Positions 24,886-35,600 of a stretch of 64,000 bases of DNA are shown here, one piece after another. A program made the position numbers and the translations under genes. The notes under the pieces are model-generated. The model worked only from the letters and a program-made list of their open reading frames with translations. It made no database searches and was not told the DNA's origin. Every line of letters starts with the position of its first letter. The first letter of the stretch is position 1. The DNA is from Chryseobacterium luteum (lineage in GTDB: Bacteria; Bacteroidota; Bacteroidia; Flavobacteriales; Weeksellaceae), in NCBI RefSeq assembly GCF_000737785.1, contig NZ_JPRO01000015.1, positions 56,492-120,491 on the forward strand, written 5' to 3'.

Positions 24886-25455
24886 TTACTTTATGTTTTT
24901 ACGGAGCCTACTGAAATGTTGGGGTGTAATTCCTAAAAAAGAGGCTGTGTATTGGAGTGGTACATTTAAAATAATATTCGGATTTTCCATCATCATTTGC
25001 TCATATCGCTCATTTGCTGTTAGATCCAGAAGATTTCTTGTTCTTTTTTCAAGTTTTATAAAAAGATTTTCGGCAATGACTCGAAATAAAATATGAATTT
25101 TTGGAACAACAGTACAAAGAGTTTCTAATGATTTATTGTCTATTATCAATAGCTCAGAAGCATTTATTGCTTCTACACACTCTAATGATGGTGTTTGAGT
25201 AAGAAAACTTGTATAAGAAGAAATAAAACTATTTTCCTCCCCAAAATAGATAGTTACTTCTTTTCCTGATTTACTATTGTAGAATGCTCTTAACCTTCCT
25301 GAGCAAATAAAAGCAATTTGATGGCAGATAATTCCTTCTGCTATCCAAAGTTCTTTTGCTTTAAGACTTTTTTGTTTAAAAGCAATGCGAATACAATCTT
25401 TTTCAGAATCAGACAAAGAAAGAATCTGCTCAATATAAGTGATTAGTTTATCCAT
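24886..25455 (-). CDS. Crp/Fnr-family transcriptional regulator
   Basis: A 189-residue regulator. The N-terminal cyclic-nucleotide-binding-type barrel includes ICSGRLRAFYNSKSGKEVTI and EENSFISSYTSF (about 45-85). The C-terminal helix-turn-helix includes PLQYTASFLGITPQHFSRLR at the very end. The start at 25455 (MDKLITYIEQ) gives the family's normal length. It lies 68 bases upstream of the epimerase gene and probably controls that gene and the cupin. Confidence 0.85.
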   Translation of the reverse strand: MDKLITYIEQILSLSDSEKDCIRIAFKQKSLKAKELWIAEGIICHQIAFICSGRLRAFYNSKSGKEVTIYFGEENSFISSYTSFLTQTPSLECVEAINASELLIIDNKSLETLCTVVPKIHILFRVIAENLFIKLEKRTRNLLDLTANERYEQMMMENPNIILNVPLQYTASFLGITPQHFSRLRKNIK

Positions 25456-25540
25456 TATACATAATGATGTATTTCTAAAGGTAAAAATAAACTCTATTTT
25501 ATAAATATCGTTATAAAACATAAAGCTTTAATTGCTTCGT

Positions 25541-26038
25541 TTACCGTAGTTTTATGCTTCGAAATGCTATAAGTTTTAACGAATGGATAAATAAAGCACC
25601 GATAAATTTGCAAAAACTATTCCGAACTAAAAAACTTATTGGATGACGGATAAGTTGTTCTTGTTCCTTTGCTGGCGGATTTTTCATTTCCAAAACTATC
25701 ATATTTCCATTTTTTTCCTCGAATTTATATTTCTGTCCGAAATAATGTTCTTCGCTAACTATTTTCCCGTTTAAGTAATCGTTTATTTGCTTCAGTTTTA
25801 AGCTGTCCTTTTTGGTTTCTTCATCATAGAGAATATCGAAATATTTAAACAATTGCCCTTTTTCATCGTACTCGTTATATTCATCATAACAGCCTATTTC
25901 TCCCCGCTTCCATTCTCCGTTTTTTTGTAAAGCAGAATAAATTTTTCGTTCAGATTTGATAATTGCTTTTGGGTTGGACTGTGAAAAAACCAAGCAAAAA
26001 AGGAAAAGTGAAATAGCCGTAATTATTTTCTTTAACAT
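25541..26038 (-). CDS. Secreted protein of unknown function
   Basis: A 165-residue protein from a start at 26038 that gives a clear signal peptide (LKKIITAISLFLFCLVFSQ, about 1-20). It contains NGEWKRGEIGCYDEYNEYDE and KGQLFKYFD, similar to MORN-like YDE/KGQ motifs of small exported proteins. The last about 35 residues (from PISFLVRNS) look unrelated to the rest, so the 3' end may be altered. The open frame extends upstream into a decayed gene, which is why I chose the signal-peptide start. Confidence 0.55.
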   Translation of the reverse strand: MLKKIITAISLFLFCLVFSQSNPKAIIKSERKIYSALQKNGEWKRGEIGCYDEYNEYDEKGQLFKYFDILYDEETKKDSLKLKQINDYLNGKIVSEEHYFGQKYKFEEKNGNMIVLEMKNPPAKEQEQLIRHPISFLVRNSFCKFIGALFIHSLKLIAFRSIKLR

Positions 26039-26039
26039 C

Positions 26040-26572
26040 TTATATTTTAAAAGCATTTTACAAATCGACCAATTTCCAACCCAATTCTGTTTTTCAATCT
26101 CCTTCAATTTATCAAAATTGATGATGTGAAACCGTAACCAATCCTGATTATCCAAATACGCCACATAAATAAGGTTTTTGATTTTCCAACTGAATAATTT
26201 TTCACCAACTAAAATCCCACATTGGGTCTCTGAATTGGTAGTTTGGTTTGCCCAATTTCTCCTGTAGATAAACAATTTTTTCTTTAAAAGATTCATCATT
26301 TAGTTTGGTGTTATTTTTAAAAACTAAGCCATAAAAAGTATTTTCTTGATTTGTAAATCCCTCAATATCATTAAACTTAAGTGAACCAAAGTTTGCAAAA
26401 GTATCAGCCGATGAATGAAATACTAAATTGTAATTTATAATATCTTTCGTTTCTTTCTTTTGAACCACCAGTTTTCTTTTTCGTAACAGTTTATATGGGT
26501 TAATATCACCAGTTGATGAGAGATAAAGAAACCATGACTTGTGAAACTTTAAAAAATAAGCTTTAGGAAGAG
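26040..26572 (-). pseudogene. Frameshifted, 5'-truncated gene
   Basis: Read leftward, a frame without a proper start (FLKFHKSWFLYLSSTGDINP then KETKDIINYNLVFHSS) runs to a stop near 26202. The continuation is in the next frame (VGEKLFSWKIKNLIYVAYL, DNQDWLRFHIINFDKLKEI). A one-base deletion near 26211-26214 explains the break. The original protein was at least about 170 residues. The family is unrecognised. Confidence 0.6.
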
Positions 26573-26897
26573 GTTAGCCAAAGAGAGCATGTTCATTCCT
26601 ATTTTTCCAGGATCATAATGGTAGAATGAACATGCTGGCAGAGAAAGAGTTTAGAAAAGGAACATTAACCCGCTGTAACGTCTAAAGTATACCAAAGAAT
26701 TTTTGAAATGGAAGTACAATATTTCTGATATTGATATTCAAAAAAAAGACTATACTTTTCTTAATGACTTTAAGTTCTTTTTAAAGAACCGAGAAATCCA
26801 GTAATAATAACTCCGCCGTAAAGTACATCAAGAATTTTGGTAAGATCATTGAATCTGTTAGATGGATTGAAAAAAGACCTTTTATAAATTTATCATT
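26565..26897 (+). pseudogene. Relic of a tyrosine recombinase (integrase)
   Basis: Three frame-shifted pieces spell the SAM-like N-terminal region of a Bacteroidetes tyrosine recombinase: NGRMNMLAEKEFRKGTLTRC, then KYTKEFLKWKYNISDIDIQK with YTFLNDFKFFLKNREIQ, then NNSAVKYIKNFGKIIESVRW with PFINLSF. The catalytic domain is missing. It indicates a former mobile element here. The rest of 26573-26950 holds no other gene. Confidence 0.75.
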
Positions 26898-26950
26898 CTA
26901 AATTTAATGGATTAGAATGAATTTATTATCAGGAGAAGTTAATATTTTAA

Positions 26951-28495
26951 CTAAGATATTTGCCTCTCAGATGAAGAAAATGATAAAAACTGAGAAGGTG
27001 AAACTCCGGTTACTTCTTTAAATTTTGTAGAAAAGGCACTGTGAGAAACAAAGCCAGAATCTTCAGCAAGAAAACTGATCTTATAATTTCGGTAACTGGG
27101 ATTTTCAGTTATTTTTTTTGTTATATAATTGATCCTTAATTCACTAATGTAGTTGTTGAAATTTTTATTGTAACGCTGGTTAATGATTCTGGAAAGATAA
27201 TTAGTGTTGGTATTAAGATGTGAGGCTAATTTGGAAAGTGACATATCCTGATCTCTGAACATTTCCTCATTTTCAAAAATATTAAGTTTTTCCAGGATAT
27301 CTAATTCCAGATCTGTACTGATTGAAGTTTGCGAATGGTTTGCTAAACTTTCAATTATTGTTTCTGTTTGCGTTTTATTCAGGGATTGAGCCTGTAATAC
27401 ATACTCCTGATAAAGTTTTTTCTGCTTTTTTAAATTCAAGAAATACCAAAGAGTACTGATAATTAATAAAGCTCCAAAAAACAACAATAAGTACAGCAGA
27501 TTTGAAACCTTCTTTTCCTTTTCATTAATAATTGCGATCTTATCATTTTTAATTTTATCAACAGCTGTTTCTAGCCCTTTATTACTTTGTGTGTAGGCTT
27601 TTGCACTATATATTTTGGCACTGTCAGTGTATTTTGATACATTTTTTATGCTTTTTAGTTTAAGATATGAGTCAGCTATTTTCTTGTAGATATCCGATTT
27701 CGCATAAGGGGGAAGCTGAGAAGAAAAAGATAATGCATTATTATAATTTTTAATAGCCTGAGTATAATTTTCTGCATTTACTTCAATGTCTCCAAGACCG
27801 CTGTAAAGGGCATAGATATATCTTTTTTGGGGATCTTTTAAGCTGGTTTCAATACCTTTATCATAATAGAATCTGGAACTGTCATATATTTTCTTTTCAC
27901 CAAAAGCGTCTCCCAATCCAAGATAAGTATAACTTAAGGCTCCATAATATTCAGGTCTGTGTTTAATTTTGTCTGAAAGAAATAAAGAATTCTTATAAAT
28001 ATTCAGGGATTTATTGGGTTGTTTTTTAGACTTATACAAGTTCCCGAGAATTGAATTGATACTGAATATCGCAATTGTACTTTCTTCATTATCTTTAAGA
28101 TGAGTAGAATATTCTTTTGCTTTCAAAAGATACTCTTCTCCCTCAGATGTCAATCCCAATGCACTGTAAGCTTCTCCCATACTGCAGTTTGTCTGGACTT
28201 TGCATAAATAATCATCTGACTTTTCAGCAAAAGCTATTGCCTTCTGATAAAATTCTTGCCCGGTTTTAAATTCTCCTTTAGTCATAAAAGCAGAACCTAC
28301 AGAACGATTGACATATGCTTTAAAACGATCCGAATATCCGTCTTTAAGTAATAATGACTCACCTAAAGTAATTTTTTCATCGGGACTCGCTGTTGATTTA
28401 AGGAGAAAAATAAGACTGTCTTCTTTCTTGTTAATTGTCTGAGCATTTGCTGCGAAAATAAACAGTAAGAAAAGTATAAAGTATGGTTTCATCAT
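26951..28495 (-). CDS. TPR sensor with AraC-type DNA-binding domain
   Basis: A 514-residue membrane regulator. The signal peptide is at about 1-18. TPR helices follow across about 40-300 (for example YYGALSYTYLGLGDAFGEK, YIYALYSGLGDIEVNAENY). A transmembrane segment lies at about 333-355 (LLYLLLFFGALLIISTLWYF). A cytoplasmic C-terminal AraC helix-turn-helix spans about 405-510 (MSLSKLASHLNTNTNYLSRI, FLAEDSGFVSHSAFSTKFKE, TGVSPSQF). It would sense a periplasmic cue and regulate genes directly. It may control the divergent surface-protein gene that starts 240 bases away. Confidence 0.9.
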   Translation of the reverse strand: MMKPYFILFLLFIFAANAQTINKKEDSLIFLLKSTASPDEKITLGESLLLKDGYSDRFKAYVNRSVGSAFMTKGEFKTGQEFYQKAIAFAEKSDDYLCKVQTNCSMGEAYSALGLTSEGEEYLLKAKEYSTHLKDNEESTIAIFSINSILGNLYKSKKQPNKSLNIYKNSLFLSDKIKHRPEYYGALSYTYLGLGDAFGEKKIYDSSRFYYDKGIETSLKDPQKRYIYALYSGLGDIEVNAENYTQAIKNYNNALSFSSQLPPYAKSDIYKKIADSYLKLKSIKNVSKYTDSAKIYSAKAYTQSNKGLETAVDKIKNDKIAIINEKEKKVSNLLYLLLFFGALLIISTLWYFLNLKKQKKLYQEYVLQAQSLNKTQTETIIESLANHSQTSISTDLELDILEKLNIFENEEMFRDQDMSLSKLASHLNTNTNYLSRIINQRYNKNFNNYISELRINYITKKITENPSYRNYKISFLAEDSGFVSHSAFSTKFKEVTGVSPSQFLSFSSSERQIS

Positions 28496-28508
28496 TTGTA
28501 AAGTTGTA

Positions 28509-28516
28509 CAAATTTA
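28509..28516 (-). promoter_or_regulatory. Possible promoter of the AraC-type gene
   Basis: CAAATTTA on the plus strand reads TAAATTTG on the minus strand, an exact -7 match. It lies 13 bases before the start, leaving a very short leader. No clear -33 box is seen. Confidence 0.4.
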
Positions 28517-28735
28517 GATAAAATAAATTTCAGTATTGAGAAAATAATCTCGTATTTATATTTTACAATAATCTGATTATCAATATTTTATTTTTATATG
28601 TTTTTTGAAATTAATAATTCCGAAAGCCTATTCTTTTTTGATTGAACTTATTCAGGTTTTCTTTGCATTCTTAATTAATGTTGAAAACGTATCAAGATTT
28701 TGACTAAAAGAATATTAATAAAAAATGATTAAACG

Positions 28736-30583
28736 ATGAAAAATTATTTACTTCCCCTTTTTGCATTACCCTGTTTTTTTAATGCACAAACCGGCAATGT
28801 TGGAATTAATACTCCAACACCCACCAAAACACTTGATGTGAATGGAGATTTTTTAACCAGAAAATTATCCAATGGACTTTACCACACCATTAAAACCAAT
28901 GTAAGTGGACTGGGATCTTATATGGCAGTATCCGATGGTACGGAAATATCCAACTCTACAAAATTTAACATCCTTAGTTTGAGCGATAATCTTGGTTATA
29001 TGACTTCACAAGATGCAAATTATAATACGGCAACGGTACAAGTCAACGGGAAGTTTGGAATTTTGTCTACGCAAGATGGAACAACAAATCAAAATTCAGC
29101 ATTTACTGTTTCAGCAGAAAACAAAGGATATACCTCAATGAAACTATCCGACGGAACCAAAAGCTCATCGGTCTCATTGGATGGTAGCTCTAGTGGATTA
29201 GTAGATTTTTATTATTTTGATGGGTTGGGAGGTTATGCTTTATATACATTTCCTAAAACCAATCCTTTAGATGGACAGATATTAGTGAATGAACAAGATG
29301 CCGTTACAGGTAAAAACAATTTAGTTTGGAAAAATAACACGGCAGGAGGAGGAACCGGACCATGGCAAATTAGCGGGACAACTAATCCTGCGACAAGTAA
29401 CACACAAAACATTTATCAGACAGGCAAGGTAGCTATTGGTGGTGATCCAAGCGCAGATCCAGTAGCAAATTTGGATATTTTTGAAAATAATACTTCAGGG
29501 GACACTGGTGTTTCTTATGGAATTCATAATTCATTGACTACCAATAAAAAAGGAAGCAAAAGCGGGATAATGAATGAACTGAAAGATGATGCGACAGATG
29601 GAGGTGGCTCCGTTTACGGGATTTCCAACGCTACAAGCACAAAAAACCCTTCTGCCACTGCAATAAAAGGTATTTACAATACTTTAAATATTGACAATGG
29701 ATCTGCACCCAATATAACTCCATCTGGTATTGATTCGAGAATTGTGGACTCCAGACAAGGAATTACTGCTGTTCAACCAATCAGAGCAAATAACTTCATT
29801 ACTACTATTGATGGCTCAAGAGTTGGTAATAGTGGGACAGGTGCTGGAACATATATGTTTACTGAATTAAAGCCTGTTTCTGCCTATGGAGGTTCGCAAT
29901 ATTTTGGTCAGTACAATCAGATAATTTTTAGTCCCCCTTCCGGTGGAGATGTCAATATGGGGCTTGCAACGGCGGCTTCTGCCAATTTTAATTACATACT
30001 TCCTGCGGGAAATTTTACGAGTACCGGAACCCATGGATCTGCTTCAGGATTTGACCGGTTGCATATTGAACCAACCGCTTCCGGAACGGCAACGATAAGT
30101 ACATCTTTTGGACACAGAAGCTGGACGGAACATATCAGTACCGGGAATATCACTGTAAATAATATTAAAACCATAGAATCCAGAACAGCATTAATAAAAG
30201 GATCAGGGAGTTTAAATGTTACAGGAAACGTGTATGGTCTGGATATTTATAAAGACCCATTTTCTGCTGGTTCTGCAAATATCGCTGGAAATATTTATGG
30301 GATTCATATTGATCCGTTTATTTACAATGGTCATGCCAGCGAAAAGACATATAATATCTATTCTGAAGGCGCAAACACCAAAAATGTTTTTGAAGGAAGA
30401 GTTGGAATTGGGCAGATTGCTCCCAGCGCACAATTGCATATTGTAAAACAAGCCGCCGATCTTACTCCGGCAATTATAGAAGGATGTGGCGTATATGCAG
30501 ACAATACCGAAGCATCTGCCGCAGGTTTACCGATTGGAGCTTTGTATCGTACAGTTTCAGGTGTTTTAATGGTAAGATATTAA
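28736..30583 (+). CDS. Secreted surface protein
   Basis: A 615-residue exported protein. The signal peptide ends at FNAQ (about 18). It begins with a block common in Flavobacteriia surface proteins (GNVGINTPTPTKTLDVNG). The middle is Ser/Thr/Gly/Asn-rich beta-type sequence (GTKSSSVSLDGSSSG, IDSRIVDSRQGITAV). It ends in GALYRTVSGVLMVRY without a T9SS sorting domain. An adhesin or tail-fibre-like stalk role is plausible. It follows the divergent AraC-type regulator. Confidence 0.75.
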   Translation: MKNYLLPLFALPCFFNAQTGNVGINTPTPTKTLDVNGDFLTRKLSNGLYHTIKTNVSGLGSYMAVSDGTEISNSTKFNILSLSDNLGYMTSQDANYNTATVQVNGKFGILSTQDGTTNQNSAFTVSAENKGYTSMKLSDGTKSSSVSLDGSSSGLVDFYYFDGLGGYALYTFPKTNPLDGQILVNEQDAVTGKNNLVWKNNTAGGGTGPWQISGTTNPATSNTQNIYQTGKVAIGGDPSADPVANLDIFENNTSGDTGVSYGIHNSLTTNKKGSKSGIMNELKDDATDGGGSVYGISNATSTKNPSATAIKGIYNTLNIDNGSAPNITPSGIDSRIVDSRQGITAVQPIRANNFITTIDGSRVGNSGTGAGTYMFTELKPVSAYGGSQYFGQYNQIIFSPPSGGDVNMGLATAASANFNYILPAGNFTSTGTHGSASGFDRLHIEPTASGTATISTSFGHRSWTEHISTGNITVNNIKTIESRTALIKGSGSLNVTGNVYGLDIYKDPFSAGSANIAGNIYGIHIDPFIYNGHASEKTYNIYSEGANTKNVFEGRVGIGQIAPSAQLHIVKQAADLTPAIIEGCGVYADNTEASAAGLPIGALYRTVSGVLMVRY

Positions 30584-30663
30584 TAATGGTTTAGATTCCT
30601 AAATCGGAGTAGTTTATTTTATAAAAATGCATAAAAGAGTTATATGAAATAACCTTTAATATC

Positions 30664-30990
30664 ATGAGTTTTTGTCGTTATTTGGATACACCTTTTAAAA
30701 TAAATAGTTTAATAAAATAATGTGACGATATACTTAAATGTACAACCCCTGAAAATATTGAAGAATACTACGATAGTGAAATAGATTTTAATCTTAATAT
30801 TCCTCGAGGCTCTATCTCGGGGAATTATTTATTGTTTAGTGATTTTAAAGAAGTAAAAGTGGTGAAGTACCTATTGGTGATCCCGAATGCATAGGAAGTT
30901 TTAATGATGAATGATATAGGTTATATTTCATCAGGAACAAAACTACTAAAAATCACATTCCGTTTTAAAAGTCAAACAATCAAATAAGGT
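30664..30990 (+). pseudogene. Decayed gene of unknown family
   Basis: From an ATG at 30664 one frame reads SFCRYLDTPFKINSLIK, stop, then DDILKCTTPENIEEYYDSEI, DFNLNIPRGSISGNYLLFS and ends at 30894. A shifted frame continues as SGEVPIGDPECIGSFNDE and, after another stop, YRLYFIRNKT. The last piece resembles DNA at 46745-46800. At least two stops and one shift are present. From 30991 to 31539 I see only a dispersed repeat and A+T-rich DNA. Confidence 0.55.
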
Positions 30991-31001
30991 CAAAGAAAAA
31001 C

Positions 31002-31043
31002 AAATACCTCTGTCGAATTTTCGGCACTCCATCATAAAAACTC
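31002..31043 (+). repeat. Dispersed intergenic repeat, copy 1
   Basis: Core AAATACCTCTGTCGA then TTTTCGGCACTCCATCAT and AAAAACTCC. Copies are at 37394-37436, 38625-38668 and 46821-46864. The similarity to the fourth copy extends about 70 bases upstream (TTTCATCAGGAACAAAACT), and related flanks follow downstream. Confidence 0.7.
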
Positions 31044-31539
31044 CAATGATTTACAGTTCATAAGATTTATAAATTAGTACAATGATTGATCCTCTTCTTA
31101 TGCAATTGATATTTGCTTTTTAATGATGAATATTTGATGAAATTGTGCGGAATAATATCCGAAAATCACACATAAAAATAGTGTAATATATTTTTTATCA
31201 GTTATTTTTTAATGGTGACAAAGTAAGGATTTGTTTACAAGGGAAAATATAAAATAACTGCGCTGATTTCGTAAAATATTGCAATTGTTTTTTAAAATTA
31301 AATATTTGATATTCAAATGTTTGATGCTTTTTTTGTTTTCTTTCATATGTTAGAAATGTGATTTTTTAATTAAAACAAGTATGATATATATTCTTATATT
31401 CTCTCATACTCTTATTTCTTATGAGAAAAAAACGGAATATTTTTACTGAAAATAATTGCATTTGATTCTCTTTAAACGGAAGTAGAAAATGTGCTGTTTT
31501 TTTGCTTTAATAGTTCCCCAATTATATCTAAGAGCAAAA

Positions 31540-32106
31540 ATGATGAATGCCTATTTAATTAACAAAACGCTGTTCTGTTTTTTTAGCAGACATGTTTTGT
31601 TTTTTTTGTTTTTCATGATTCCATTGCATGCATTGGCTTCGGATACAGACAATGGAGTAGTTGTGCAAACTACTCAATTGTCAGGAGACATTCATGTTGC
31701 AGAAGGAACTGTTATATATAATCAGGAGAACATTTACCAGGTAGGTAAAGAATCTCCTACCTCCAGGCATCTTTCAAAACCTAAAGTAACAAAAAAGAAA
31801 TCTGCTCTTTCAAAAGCAAAAAAAAAGAAACCAAAAAAGGTTGACCAGTATGTCAAAAAAATATCTGTAGAAATTCAGTTTAAACCTTTACCACCTGGTG
31901 ATGATGGCTTTTTTTCTAAATCTTCTTCACGATATAAAACGCTATTACCTGTCACTCAGCATCTAAAAGTTGCAGGAGCCTTACAACAAGGTTATACTTC
32001 CTTTTTTTATAATGGCAAAGGTGATTGTACTTTAATTAATCAGCAAAATATTGCGGATAATTTGTCTCAACGTAGACTGCAGATTCGACCTCCTCCTGTT
32101 TCATAA
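31540..32106 (+). CDS. Exported lysine-rich protein of unknown function
   Basis: A 188-residue protein from the ATG at 31540, which is followed by a long hydrophobic N-terminus (FFSRHVLFFLFFMIPLHALA). An ATG 17 codons upstream is possible but adds no conserved feature. The middle is strongly basic (KVTKKKSALSKAKKKKPKK, about 80-100). The C-terminus is soluble (FFYNGKGDCTLINQQ, LQIRPPPVS). It precedes a large surface protein and may belong to the same surface-structure locus. Confidence 0.65.
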   Translation: MMNAYLINKTLFCFFSRHVLFFLFFMIPLHALASDTDNGVVVQTTQLSGDIHVAEGTVIYNQENIYQVGKESPTSRHLSKPKVTKKKSALSKAKKKKPKKVDQYVKKISVEIQFKPLPPGDDGFFSKSSSRYKTLLPVTQHLKVAGALQQGYTSFFYNGKGDCTLINQQNIADNLSQRRLQIRPPPVS

Positions 32107-32675
32107 ATTCTTTAAATAATATGACTTTTTACGGTCATAATTTCTTTTATTCTGAAACTGTTGAAAGATAATAAAACATATTTCAGCCAAGAAAATCATT
32201 GATGCTCAAAGATACTTTATTTCCTTAATAAGGACAATCTCGTCATCCTGAGTAAAAATGATGAATTTCAATTGACATAATAAAATAAAATCATTAGTGA
32301 AGTCCTGATAAATCAAAATATGCAGGAGTACACTATACATACCAAAGTGGAAGAGATTAAGCAATTTTTCATACATACAGACAGTGGAAATACTACACCT
32401 CCTGAATCCACTGAAAAATAGTCAAAGACTTGAAAAATGGATTTAGTAACGTCAAAATTGATCTTTCTTATATCTGATAACCTATACAGAATATTTTCAT
32501 CCAAAGCGAAGAACCTAAAGTGACGATTAGGGTCGTTAATGTTTATAAAAAACAACATTAAAGGGTTATAGATTGTTCAACAAATTCATTCTGTAAAAGA
32601 AATTTGAAATCTCAAAATAACTTATAGAACTAGAATCTATTTTTTTCAAAACTTAATAAATATAATAACATAAAT
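32107..32675. other. Gene-free stretch before the large surface protein
   Basis: No intact gene. Short plus-strand pieces such as QEYTIHTKVEEIKQFFIHTD (near 32320-32385) look coding-like but are broken by stops, so a decayed gene is possible. No consensus promoter for the next gene is recognised. Confidence 0.4.
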
Positions 32676-35600
32676 ATGATGAACATTAACCAATTAAAGC
32701 AAAAAGGAGACTGCTTTTTCAGAAAAGCCGCTTTGCTTTTGGCATTAGTAGGGAGTATTACTGCTTTCTCCCAGGATGCGGCAGTAGCCCCCACCAATGG
32801 CTACGTTGAAAACCCACTAGTTCCTGCCGAAGTTTTTAAAATCCCCTGGATAACTGGCGGGGGTAACGGCACCGGTGGTAGTGCCATGCATTTTGATACA
32901 GTAACAGCTCCCGCAGTAACAGGATGGGTAGATACTCCCAAGATTGTTGATAACAATCTTGCAATAACAGATTATGCACAGTACTCTTCGAGTGTTGCTG
33001 CGTTAGCTACACCGTATACCACTACTCCCGTTAGTGTAAGTGACGGCAATACCTACAATACCACACCATTTACAGGGTATCGTATAGGGGTAAACGTAAG
33101 CAGAACTACTACTGGATTTACAGCTGCAAGCCTCGGTAATATTATTATAAAGACATATTTTGGGACCAGTACTACTCCGGTAGAAACCAGCGCAAGTTTA
33201 GGATGGGCAGTTATAGGAACTACAGATGTTAGTTTTTTTGCCCACAAACCATTTGACAGAGTGGAGGTTCAGCTAACATCAATTGGTACTGGTATTGGTA
33301 CACTAAACCAAAGAATCCATAATGTCTATTTCCAGCGCTACACCCGTACCGGTGGCGGTTATGATACTGTCGGCAGCAAGGTTGTCACCTGCAATGCGCA
33401 GATACCGCTTACAGGTCGTGGGGTAACAGCAAACGGATATGCAAATATACTAGGTGTTCCTATTGGTGCGGGTATAATACCAGGGTTAATTACTGCCTTG
33501 GAAGATGAAAAGCCTGGTTCGCATGGTTTTCTTCCTTATTTCAGCCCCGGTTTAGCTACTTATTCAGGTAAATTAGAAGACAACGGGGTCGTTTATCCTG
33601 CCGGTACTTTTGGTGGTGGCGTTTACCAGCTGAATGCCGTAACTGGAGGACTAAATGTGAGAAAAACACTCAGGTTCTTTAAAAATGGTTCTCAGGTCGG
33701 ACCAAGTATAGTGAATGATGAATTTCTAAGTGTCGAAGCTAGCGGAAGTCTTTTGACCGTAGGTGCGATATCTCCATATGACTTTGATGCTATTGAATTT
33801 GAAATTCAGACCAATTTCTCTGCAGCTCTCGGTGCACTCGAAATTTATTACCCTATCGTGCAGCGTTTTTGTAATGCTGACATTACTTGTGGAGCGCCGG
33901 TAAGCCTTATTTCCGGAGAAGTTACTCCGGGAGGCGCACAAAACCACCCGGTTTATGCAAAAGTGATTGGTATCAGTGTTGGTTCTGCTACTATTGGCAA
34001 CCCGGGTATCAACAATGTACAAAGAGTGATAGATACCGATTTGAGTAATTATGCAGAAATAGGTGCTGCCACAGGTGGTACGCTCTGGTCCAACTATGGT
34101 ATTTCGGTTGTTTCCCGACAGACGATGGATGGTAGTGACCCAAATAATATTACTAATATTGACCGTGGTTACCCAGACGGTACTTTTGCCGGTTTTGAAA
34201 TTCAAGACGATGACTTTGCAAAAGCAAACGTGGCTAAGAATTTTATCATCAGTACTTATAAAAACGGATTTGAAGTAGGTAGATACAGTACCACAAATGT
34301 ATTGGGAGCAAACCTTTTTACACCCAATAATGGGAAGTATATTATAGGTTTTAAAAGTAAAGCCTTTGATGAGGTAAGAATTACAGTAGAAGCAATAGGA
34401 ACTGTACAGGCAGGATCCAGCACAAAAGTTTATCGTGCTGTGATAGAAAAGTTTTGCCCTTCTACAGCGCAGGCTTGTAATGTAATTACAAATCTTAAAA
34501 GAGGGGTTGACGCTTCACATCCAAATGATTACCCAGTATTTATAGATGCTGCAAATACAGGAGTAGAAGGTTTAGCAACAGCAGATACTTATTTTAAAGA
34601 TTTGAACAATATTGTGGCAAATACTACTTCTCCAGCTAAATTATATACTGTATTTGGAGGTGTAACCAATGCTTCGGTAGCGGTGCAGGATGGTAGTAAA
34701 GCTATTGGTAATCCGGGAGATCCTACCTATGAGTTATATCCAGCAGGTACTTTTGCTGGTTTTGATGTAGAATTCCCTACACTTGTTGCAGCAGAATTAT
34801 TTGGCAGTACTATTACGATTACTACGCTAAAAGCAGACGGAACTGTTGCAGACTCAGCCGTGATGAATTCTAGTTTCTTCGGTGTGCATACCTCTATTGG
34901 TAATTCAACTAATAATCGTCAGATATTAGGATTTGCTTCCGATGTTCCATTTAGCGGGGTAAAATTTACCGTAAACAAAGTTGCAAGTGGAAATATGGGT
35001 GTTATAAACATTTACTCGGCAGTTATTCAAAGATTCTGTGCAACACCTGTTATTCAATGTAACGAGATAGAAAACATAAGCGTTCCTAAGTATCCATTAT
35101 ATATCAATGGGGAAAGAACAGGAGTTACTGCTTTCATAGATGGCAATAGCTCTGTAAGTGAATCTCAGAAGGCAATAGACAATGATCCAAACAGCTATGC
35201 CGCAATGCAACTTGGGGCCAGTGTAGGTTCAGGATTAGCTTTCAGCGTAGCGAATGGCTTTGGAGATTTCCCTAAAGATACTTATATAGGTTTCGATATT
35301 AGCACATTAGATATAGCGCAGGCAAGCACTTTTGAAAGTAATAAAATAGAACTATACAAAGACGGAATTCTGGTACAAACCAGTACAGGTACCCAACTTG
35401 CCGGAGGTTTAAGTACTGCTGCAGTGACAGGAGGCTTTCAACGTCTGGTAATAGGAACAGTTGCCCACGTTCCATTTGATGAAGTGCGTTATGTGATAAG
35501 CCGCGCTGCAGGTGCTTCTGCCGGGGAGATTAGAATCCACAATGTAGTAGCAAGAGATTTCAGCCCTACTTCTACGACTACGTGTCCATTAGTTTTGCAA

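Noticed and set aside
30212..30451. Overlapping frames on both strands inside the 615-residue surface protein
   Set aside because: They are shadows within a longer gene with signal peptide and normal ending.
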